From Neobacillus citreus (GTDB taxonomy: Bacteria > Bacillota > Bacilli > Bacillales > Cytobacillaceae), in the NCBI RefSeq assembly GCF_018343545.2, contig NZ_JAGYPE020000003.1, positions 1 through 64,000 of the forward strand: a stretch of DNA of 64,000 nt, read 5' to 3'. Both the position numbers and the translations under genes were made by a program. Positions 54,891-62,199 of this stretch are shown one piece after another. Below the pieces are notes generated by a model that was not told the DNA's origin, ran no database searches, and worked only from the letters and a program-made list of their open reading frames with translations. The first letter of the stretch is position 1. Each line of letters starts with the position of its first letter.

Positions 54891-56390
54891 ATGGCCATTA
54901 TAGAGCCTAAACAGGTGGAAGAGGTTAACAATTCGCTTAGTAACGATGATTTACTGCCGGTCCCAAAGGAAGAACGGACTTGGAAAACGCAGAACTTTGC
55001 CTCAATGTGGATGGGAGTGATCAATAACATCCCAACATATGCGGCAATTGGAGGATTAGTTGTTCTTGGATTTTCACCATTGCAAGTCATTGGAATTGTT
55101 TTGCTCGCTTCCCTCATACTTTACGGCGCCCTTGCTCTAAATGGGCATGCCGGGTCAAAATATGGAATTCCCTTTCCCGTTCTTGCAAGAACCTCTTTTG
55201 GGGTATTGGGTGCAAACGTTCCAGCCTTGCTGCGAGGAATCGTGGCGATCGTATGGTTAGGAATTCAAGCCTATTCAGGGAGTGCCGCATTTAATATAGC
55301 ATTTACACTTCTTTGGCCGGGCTGGGCTAAACTTGGTGGAGATTGGTCATTTATCGGGATTAACCTTCCTGGCTTGTTATCCTTCCTGATCTTTTGGGGA
55401 ATTCACTTCCTTATTTTAAAACGCGGGATGGAGTCACTTAAGAAATTTCAGGCTTATGCCGGTCCAATTGTTTATATTGTATTAATCGGAATTCTTTGGT
55501 GGGCGATTGACTCCTCCAGAGGGTTAAAGGTAATTTTCTCTCAACCGGGAAAATATGAAACCTTTGGGTCTGCACTATTTCCATTTATTGCCGCGGTAGC
55601 AGGGATTATTGGAATTTGGTCCACCCTAATTCTCAACATCCCAGATTTCACTAGATTTGCAAGATCACAGAAAGATCAGATTAAAGGCCAATTATATGGA
55701 CTTCCGGTCACTTTTACGATATTTACGTTTGTTACGGTAACGGCAACAGCTGCTTCCACCATCGTCTTCGGTAAGCCGATTGGGGATATCATTGTCCTTC
55801 TGCAGCAGTTTGATCGTCCAATCGTCATTGCGATTGCGGCTATTATTCTAGCAGTTGCTACAATAACGGTAAATGTTATTGCAAACTTAGTTTCACCAGC
55901 TTATGATTTAGCTAACCTATTTCCAAAATATATTACCTTTAAACGGGGCTTTTACCTCACCATGCTGGCTGCATTATTCACCGTTCCGTGGAAATTAATA
56001 GAAAACGCAGAAACAATTTTTACCATGCTTAATTTGATTGGCGGTGCACTTGGTCCAATAGCTGGGGTTATGATTGCCGATTACTATATTATTCGCAAAC
56101 GTAAACTGTCGGTTGCTGATATTTATACGTTAAACGGTGAGTACAGGTATTATAAGGGATATAATTACCGCGCATTTGCTGCAACGTTGGTTAGCGGAGT
56201 CATTGCTTTAATCGGTGCCTTTGTCCCATCACTAAAAGCTTTATATGAGATTTCCTGGTTTTTAGGGGTCACGATATCATTTGTCTCGTATATCGGCTTG
56301 ATGCGCATACATCCTCCAGTTGTGTCAAAAGACCTTGTGGATCGAAGAGAAGTAGAAATAATGGACGAACTAGAGGAAGTCGCAGAATAA
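54891..56390 (+). CDS. NCS1-family nucleobase/hydantoin cation symporter
   Basis: A 499-aa transporter with about 12 membrane segments. The N-terminal ERTWKTQNFASMWMGVINNI and the later GSKYGIPFPVLARTSFGVLGANVPALLRG and NIPDFTRFARS are typical of NCS1 proteins such as hydantoin, allantoin and cytosine permeases. AAAGGGG precedes the ATG. Placement before hydantoinase subunits favours a cyclic ureide or amide as cargo. Confidence 0.93.
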   Translation: MAIIEPKQVEEVNNSLSNDDLLPVPKEERTWKTQNFASMWMGVINNIPTYAAIGGLVVLGFSPLQVIGIVLLASLILYGALALNGHAGSKYGIPFPVLARTSFGVLGANVPALLRGIVAIVWLGIQAYSGSAAFNIAFTLLWPGWAKLGGDWSFIGINLPGLLSFLIFWGIHFLILKRGMESLKKFQAYAGPIVYIVLIGILWWAIDSSRGLKVIFSQPGKYETFGSALFPFIAAVAGIIGIWSTLILNIPDFTRFARSQKDQIKGQLYGLPVTFTIFTFVTVTATAASTIVFGKPIGDIIVLLQQFDRPIVIAIAAIILAVATITVNVIANLVSPAYDLANLFPKYITFKRGFYLTMLAALFTVPWKLIENAETIFTMLNLIGGALGPIAGVMIADYYIIRKRKLSVADIYTLNGEYRYYKGYNYRAFAATLVSGVIALIGAFVPSLKALYEISWFLGVTISFVSYIGLMRIHPPVVSKDLVDRREVEIMDELEEVAE

Positions 56391-56621
56391 TAGCTGAATA
56401 GGGTTGAAGAAAAGGAAGGATTCTGTAGAATCATATCAGAATATTCAGTCTACTAACACTGAGCATTTCGGGGAATCCTTTCCTGATAAGAAACCACTTT
56501 GCCCTTGAAGGGAGTGATGAAGCTTTTTTTACCACAAAGCCTTTGACACCATCGAAGAATTTACAATTTTTTTCAACGACAATAGGTGAAACGATTTTCT
56601 CCCTCATTGGGGAGGAGGTAA
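56391..56621. other. Intergenic region before the hydantoinase genes
   Basis: No gene is seen. CTCCC (56599-56603) can pair with GGGAG (56610-56614), which overlaps the ribosome site of the mini-ORF at 56622. Confidence 0.45.
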
Positions 56622-56663
56622 ATGACAATAACTATTTATTTGAAAAGGAGCCGTGAAATATGA
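56622..56663 (+). CDS. Possible 13-aa leader peptide before hyuA
   Basis: A 13-codon ORF (MTITIYLKRSREI) has a very strong ribosome site (GGGGAGGAGG) and stops in an ATGA overlap with the hydantoinase A start. Its last codons contain the ribosome site of hyuA (AAAAGGAG). This is the layout of translational coupling or a regulatory leader. Confidence 0.45.
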   Translation: MTITIYLKRSREI

Positions 56664-58804
56664 TTCGAATTGGTGTAGATGTAGGCGGTACATTCACCGA
56701 CCTAATATTGGTTGACCAACTTAACAATGAAATCCATGTCCACAAAGTACCTAGTACACTCGATGATCAGTCCAAAGGGGTTATCAGGGGAATTAAAGAA
56801 CTGTGTGAAAAAGCAGGAGTACCGGTTTCAGAGGTAGATTATGTACTCCATGGCACTACGGTTGCCACTAACATTACAATTGAGCGAAATGGCGCTGTAG
56901 TTGGAATGCTGACAACAAAAAATTATCGTGATATTTTACACATTGCCCGTCATAAAAAAGCACAGAATTTCTCCATTCAACAAGATCTTCCTTGGCAGGC
57001 CAACCCCCTTGTATTGCGCAGAAATCGTCTCCCCATCACAGAAAAACTAGCAGCACCAGATGGAAAAGTTAAGGTTCCTTTAAATGAGGAAGAAGTACGG
57101 CAGGCTGTAAGCCAACTGAAAGAAGCTAATGTAGATGTTGTCGTTGTTTCCTTCCTATTTTCCTTCCTAAACGATGCCCATGAAAATAGAGCGAAGGAAA
57201 TTGTCAAGGAAATGTGGCCAGAGGTTTTATGTTTTACATCCAGTGAAATTGCTCCGCAAATGCGGGAATACGAAAGATTTAGCACGGCAGCCATGAATGC
57301 CTATGTGGCACCAAGGGTTAATAACTATATCGATCATCTTGTCAATGCCCTTGATGATGCCGGAGTGAAAGGCGAGCTGCATATTATGCAATCTTCAGGC
57401 GGTATGGCAACAAGCGAGATGGCAGTGGATAAGCCAGTTACATTGTTAAAATCCGGACCGTCCGGCGCTGTATTGGCGACCGCATGGTTTGGTGAATTGG
57501 AAGGCATTGAAAATATCATCAGTGTTGATATTGGCGGGACCTCTGCAGATATTTCCGTTATCCCAAATAATACGCCGAAAATTATTAACCCAAGGGATTG
57601 TGAAGTAAATGGCTATCCGGTCCTTGTTCCGATGATTGACGTTGAGACAATCGGTGCGGGTGGAGGCTCCATTGCCCATATCGATGCCGGCGGAGCATTT
57701 AGAGTCGGTCCGAAAAGTGCCGGTTCCACACCTGGTCCAGCTTGTTATGGACAGGGAGGAGAAAATCCATGTGTAACAGATGCGAATGTCGTTCTTGGCA
57801 GGCTTGACCCAGAGCAATTTCTTGGCGGGGATTTAAAATTGCATTCTGAGCTGAGCTATAAAGCCGTTGAAGAAAAAATTGCTTCGCAGCTTAATATGTC
57901 TGTAGAGGAAGCTGCGCTAGGTATTTTAAAAATCATCAATAATAATATGGCTCTGTGTATCCGTGCTAAATCCGTAAGTAAAGGAATTGACCCGCGTGAA
58001 TATGCATTATTTGGCGCCGGTGGTGCAGGCCCGCTTCATATTGTCGATCTTGCAGAAACAATCGGTACTAATTTGGTTATTGTCCCTAACTACCCTGGAA
58101 TAACAGCAGCAACAGGTTTATTGGTTGGTGACATTAAATATGACTATATTAAATCATTAATTACCCGTTTTGATAGAGCGGATGATGAAATGATCGATTC
58201 CATTAATGCGGCTCTAGAGGAACTGACCAATACGGCAAAAGCCCAATTAATCCAGGATGGCGTAGATCCTGAGAATATTGAAATTGAACGGATTGCGGAA
58301 TGCCGCTATGCAGGTCAAGGGTTTGAATTACGTGCAGCCATTCCGGATGGCCCTGTTACCCAGGAATCCATGAAGGAAATCGTTCAAAATTTCCATGCTG
58401 CTCATGAGGAAGAATATGATCATCATTTCCCAAATAATATTGTTGAATTAATTACACTTCGTATAGTTGCAACAGGAAAAACACCTTCATTACGTCTGCC
58501 TAAGATTGCAAGCGGTGAGCGTCTCAATCCGAATGAGGCATTAATGTACGTTCGCGATTCGATTTTTGAAGTAGATGGTGAAATCAGAAAGGTTTCAACG
58601 CCGCGATATGATCGGAGCAAATTATTGGCTAATGACGTAGTCGAGGGCCCTGCGATTATCGTGCAGCGTGACTCAACGACCACGGTACCGCCAAAATGGC
58701 AGGCTGCTGTATCCGAAAACGGAACATTATTTGTAGCCCATAAGGTAATTGAAGGCGGTCCAGCGAAATTGGTTGAAAAACTATTTGCGAAAGTGGGGGT
58801 TTAA
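56660..58804 (+). CDS. hyuA: Hydantoinase/oxoprolinase family subunit A
   Basis: A 714-aa ASKHA-fold subunit of an ATP-dependent cyclic amidohydrolase (N-methylhydantoinase, oxoprolinase or acetophenone/acetone carboxylase relatives). The N-terminal phosphate loop DVGGTFTDLILV, HGTTVATN, the second SVDIGGTSADIS and GAGGAGPLH mark the ATP site. AAAAGGAG precedes the ATG. It works with subunit B encoded one base downstream. Substrate not determined by sequence. Confidence 0.92.
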   Translation: MIRIGVDVGGTFTDLILVDQLNNEIHVHKVPSTLDDQSKGVIRGIKELCEKAGVPVSEVDYVLHGTTVATNITIERNGAVVGMLTTKNYRDILHIARHKKAQNFSIQQDLPWQANPLVLRRNRLPITEKLAAPDGKVKVPLNEEEVRQAVSQLKEANVDVVVVSFLFSFLNDAHENRAKEIVKEMWPEVLCFTSSEIAPQMREYERFSTAAMNAYVAPRVNNYIDHLVNALDDAGVKGELHIMQSSGGMATSEMAVDKPVTLLKSGPSGAVLATAWFGELEGIENIISVDIGGTSADISVIPNNTPKIINPRDCEVNGYPVLVPMIDVETIGAGGGSIAHIDAGGAFRVGPKSAGSTPGPACYGQGGENPCVTDANVVLGRLDPEQFLGGDLKLHSELSYKAVEEKIASQLNMSVEEAALGILKIINNNMALCIRAKSVSKGIDPREYALFGAGGAGPLHIVDLAETIGTNLVIVPNYPGITAATGLLVGDIKYDYIKSLITRFDRADDEMIDSINAALEELTNTAKAQLIQDGVDPENIEIERIAECRYAGQGFELRAAIPDGPVTQESMKEIVQNFHAAHEEEYDHHFPNNIVELITLRIVATGKTPSLRLPKIASGERLNPNEALMYVRDSIFEVDGEIRKVSTPRYDRSKLLANDVVEGPAIIVQRDSTTTVPPKWQAAVSENGTLFVAHKVIEGGPAKLVEKLFAKVGV

Positions 58805-58805
58805 G

Positions 58806-60602
58806 ATGTTATCTACACCAAATAATAGTCTGACGAAAACTAAAATTGATCCTGTAACCGTGCAAGTCATTGGAGGGGCTTTAAAAACGATTGCCAAGGA
58901 GATGGCACACGTCATGTACCGGATGGCATATTCATCCCTGATTCGTGAGTCGGAAGATCTTGGCGCAGGGATCTTCGATGCTGCCGGCAATACGTTGGCT
59001 GAGGCAGATTCCACACCCATGCAGCTAGGTTGTTTACCTGGATATATCCGTGGATTTCAGGCAGTAATTGGCGATAATCAGCATCCCGGAGATATTATTT
59101 GGAATAACGATCCATATGCGGGCGCATCCCATTCTCCGGATGTTGCCTTGTGCCAGCCTATTTTCTACCAAGGGGAGCTTGTCGGTTATTCGGGGGCAAC
59201 CGCACACCACTTAGATATGGGCGGTGCTCAGCCTGGTCTAATGGTGGATGTTCCCGATGTTTTTGCAGAAGGTTTAATTTTAAATGGGGTTAAGCTATAT
59301 GACAAAGGAGTTCGAAATGAAACATTATTTGAAGTCATTCGTCAGAATGTCCGCACCCCCTTCCAGGTAATTGGGGATTTGGAAGCGCAGGTTGCTGCCT
59401 GCCGCTTAGGGGCTCGCCGTTATATTGAATTGATGGACAAATACGGTAAAGAGACAGTCCTTTTGGCGAATGAGGAATTGATGAACTATACAGAACGCAT
59501 TATGAGGAGTCAGATTGCCAAAATCCCTGATGGCGTTTACGAGGCAGAATCATGGCTGGATGATGACGGCCGGCATTTGGATAAGCGTCTGCCAGTTCAC
59601 GTACAGGTAACCATTAAGGGAGAAGAGCTAGAAGTAGATGTTTCCAAGTCCAGCGATCAAGTCTCCACGGCGTTTAACTCAGCATACTCTGGTGCTTTAT
59701 GCGTAAGTACTCATAGTGTATTGCGCTCCATCTTTATGGATACGGATGTGATCGACGATGTGCCGGTAAATGAAGGAGCATTCCGTCCAATCACCATTAA
59801 AGCACGAAAAGGATGTATCTTTAATCCGATTAAACCAGCAGCAACATTCAGCCGTGCAAATCAGGTAAATACGGTAGCAGACTTAATCATTAAGGCGCTT
59901 GCTCCGGTAGCACCAAAACAAACCTGTGCGGGCAGCTCTGCCAATATCCAATTTGCTTCTTATGCTGGGTTGGATGAAAACAATGAATATTGGGTGTACA
60001 TTGAAGTGAATGAAGGTTCCTATGGAGGACGTCCTGGAAAAGATGGACTAGATGCCGTAGACTTCAGTTCATGGAATACAATGAATAACCCCATTGAAGA
60101 TCTTGATATGCATATCCCAATGGTATGTGAACAATATGAATTACGGGAGGATACAGGCGGTGCGGGTCGTTACCGCGGAGGACTCGGCATTGTCCGGTGG
60201 AATAGATTTATAACTGACGGTTTTATGACGATGGAAGGGGATAAGCACACAGTTCGTCCGTGGGGATATAAAGGCGGGCTGCCAGGGACACCGGCAAACT
60301 TAATTAAAAATCCTGACAGTGAAAACCCGGAATTTCTAACGTCCAAACTAAATGGTTACCGTTTTGGAGCAGGGGAATCTGTCTTGATTTTAGTTCCGTC
60401 ATCAGGCGGCTATGGGGACCCATTAGAGCGCCCCGAGGAGCAAGTTCTAGAGGATGTTCTTGATGGAATTGTGTCGAGAGAAACAGCTTATCGGGATTAC
60501 GGTGTAGTTATTATAGGCAGAAAAGTAGATTCGAAAGCAACTAAGAAAAGACGCGAAGAAATTCATGGAACAAGAGGAGAATTACCGCTTTACTCACATT
60601 AA
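58806..60602 (+). CDS. hyuB: Hydantoinase/oxoprolinase family subunit B
   Basis: A 598-aa HyuB-type catalytic subunit. It has IDPVTVQVIGGALKTIAKEM, SEDLGAGIFDAAG, NDPYAGASHSPDVALCQP, SGATAHHLDMGG with likely metal His residues, and the C-terminal TGGAGRYRGGLG and SSGGYGDPLERP. The frame opens at 58749 inside hyuA, but GTGGGGG before the ATG at 58806 and homologue-like length favour 58806. A strong terminator follows, so it ends the operon. Confidence 0.92.
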   Translation: MLSTPNNSLTKTKIDPVTVQVIGGALKTIAKEMAHVMYRMAYSSLIRESEDLGAGIFDAAGNTLAEADSTPMQLGCLPGYIRGFQAVIGDNQHPGDIIWNNDPYAGASHSPDVALCQPIFYQGELVGYSGATAHHLDMGGAQPGLMVDVPDVFAEGLILNGVKLYDKGVRNETLFEVIRQNVRTPFQVIGDLEAQVAACRLGARRYIELMDKYGKETVLLANEELMNYTERIMRSQIAKIPDGVYEAESWLDDDGRHLDKRLPVHVQVTIKGEELEVDVSKSSDQVSTAFNSAYSGALCVSTHSVLRSIFMDTDVIDDVPVNEGAFRPITIKARKGCIFNPIKPAATFSRANQVNTVADLIIKALAPVAPKQTCAGSSANIQFASYAGLDENNEYWVYIEVNEGSYGGRPGKDGLDAVDFSSWNTMNNPIEDLDMHIPMVCEQYELREDTGGAGRYRGGLGIVRWNRFITDGFMTMEGDKHTVRPWGYKGGLPGTPANLIKNPDSENPEFLTSKLNGYRFGAGESVLILVPSSGGYGDPLERPEEQVLEDVLDGIVSRETAYRDYGVVIIGRKVDSKATKKRREEIHGTRGELPLYSH

Positions 60603-60632
60603 GATTGTTGTGAATTGAAAGGATTTAAGGGG

Positions 60633-60668
60633 AAACCCGCCGGCAACTAATTTGCCGACGGGTTTTTA
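60633..60668 (+). terminator. Terminator of the hydantoinase operon
   Basis: AAACCCGCCGGCAA pairs with TTGCCGACGGGTTT (one mismatch) around CTAA, followed by TT. It starts 31 bases after the hyuB stop. Confidence 0.88.
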
Positions 60669-60735
60669 GAGATTCTGCGAATGAGAAAGCCTGCGCAAGG
60701 GCGTAAAAAGAATGGAGTTCATTCCAAATAGCCTT

Positions 60736-60833
60736 TATATGCGACTGAACGCTTGATAAAAATGCTGGTTCGGTAACATATAACCTTTATATACGACCGA
60801 TTGCATGATAAAGTCATCGGATCGGTAGCATAG
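60736..60833. repeat. Two tandem hairpin repeat units
   Basis: Units at 60736-60782 (TATATGCGACTGAAC with GTTCGGTAACATATA) and 60791-60833 (ATACGACCGAT with ATCGGTAGCAT) are related to the three units at the start of the window. They lie between the operon terminator and a truncated pseudogene. Confidence 0.65.
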
Positions 60834-60954
60834 AAGCAAAAGGGAACATCCAATGTTAGTGGTTCCACAGCCTTTAATAAATATAAAGTAACTTATAACC
60901 CTGGTTTTCACTAAATAAAACCAAATGTTCCGATTTTTGTTTTAAAATGGTATA

Positions 60955-61513
60955 CTTATCGGCAATAATGGCAGACACTGCAGGATGTTCGCATCCGGCA
61001 ATAAGTGCAGTGGAAGCACCCATACTCCAGCCAAGAAGAGCAATGTGTTTCTGATTTTTTTTCTGAATGGCATAATCAATGGCTGCATATAAATCGTGAT
61101 TTTCAAAGAATCCTAACCCCGTTAGTTCTTCCTTTCGATTTACCGGCATTTCGAAAATCAAACATTAACACATTATATCCTTGTTCCGAAAGAACTCTAG
61201 CAAGCTTGAGTCCCCCAATCCCTTCCATGGAACGTTCATTCATATAACCGTGTGCAGTAATGACTGTTTTTTTGCTTTGCTTTGAAGCTGAAGGAATCCA
61301 CCAGCCAGCCAGCTTAACTTGATCTTTTCTGCTGTGAAATTCGATTTCCTCGAAAACCATTCCGTAATCCTTCGGGCTTTTCGTAGTTTTTGCAGGGAAG
61401 GGGTGGGTTAGATACAAGCCGATGCTAAGAGGGGGGAGAAAAAATAAAAGCGGTGCTGCCAATAACGGTCGCCAGAGGGATTTACTTTTTTTCTCCTTGC
61501 TCTCTTCATCCAT
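60955..61513 (-). pseudogene. Broken copy of the alpha/beta hydrolase
   Basis: This is nearly identical to the gene at 44765-45688. The first 130 codons are intact, then one extra base near 61130 (GAACTAACGGGG against GAACGACGGGG) shifts the frame. The second frame continues through GWSMGASTALIAGCEHPAVSA and stops matching at 60955, so the C-terminal third with the catalytic His is gone. A partial duplication followed by decay explains it. Confidence 0.93.
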
Positions 61514-61839
61514 TCCAACTCCTCCTGTCCTTTTTAAATAATCGTTACTTTATCATATGCCGATGAACAAAAAACGGAAAATCCAAAATTGTTATATTGG
61601 GATTTTTGGGATGAAGTTGTTTGCGAAAAAACTCATGAGGAATCGAAAAAGCCGGGCATGTGTGTCCAGCTATGCTAAAGAAGCATTCCAAGTTCCTGGC
61701 ACTTAGTTTTACTGACTATCGGCTATTGATGTTTATTTCCACATGACAGAAATTCTACTTTTTTGTTATAATAAACACAAGAAAGTATGTTCGGTTTTTG
61801 GGGTGGCAGTGAATTAACAAATTAACTGGGGGAGTTAAA
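61514..61839. other. Duplicated upstream DNA, then unique sequence
   Basis: 61514-61620 matches the region upstream of the intact hydrolase. The rest holds no gene apart from the ribosome site of the next small ORF. TTGTTATAATAAAC near 61763 contains a TATAAT-like element that may be its promoter. Confidence 0.5.
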
Positions 61840-61977
61840 ATGGAACAGAACTTTAAACTAATCCTCAATGAATTACAAAAAATTAATGGCCGCCTGGAGA
61901 ATTTAGAAGTTGGCCAAAAGAATTTGCAATTAGATGTCCTGGATTTAAAAAACGGGCAAGAGAAATTAAAAAAATAA
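61840..61977 (+). CDS. Small coiled-coil protein, 45 aa
   Basis: The ORF starts MEQNFKLILNELQKINGRLE and continues with regular heptads of Leu and Ile, charged and without a signal peptide. GGGGGAG is six bases from the ATG, and a terminator follows at 62007-62038. It looks like the short coiled-coil proteins often left unannotated in Bacillaceae. Function unknown; oligomerisation is likely. Confidence 0.65.
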   Translation: MEQNFKLILNELQKINGRLENLEVGQKNLQLDVLDLKNGQEKLKK

Positions 61978-62006
61978 TGAATAACTAGTATTGCTAGCAC
62001 CATATA

Positions 62007-62038
62007 AGGGGCATGCCGACAACGGTGTGCCTCTTTTG
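62007..62038 (+). terminator. Terminator after the coiled-coil ORF
   Basis: AGGGGCATGCC pairs with GGTGTGCCTCT (two G-T pairs) around GACAAC, followed by TTT. Confidence 0.7.
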
Positions 62039-62199
62039 CTGCAGTTCATATTATTGTTTGAATCGTCTATATTAAAATAAGTATTTGTCTTAATTGAAGT
62101 TCAGCGCAATTTTGTAAGTTGATCCGTACATCATTTGTTCCCAATCGGTAATCCAAATGAAAGCGGTTGATATTATGATGTTAATAGGAGGGCAAGCCA

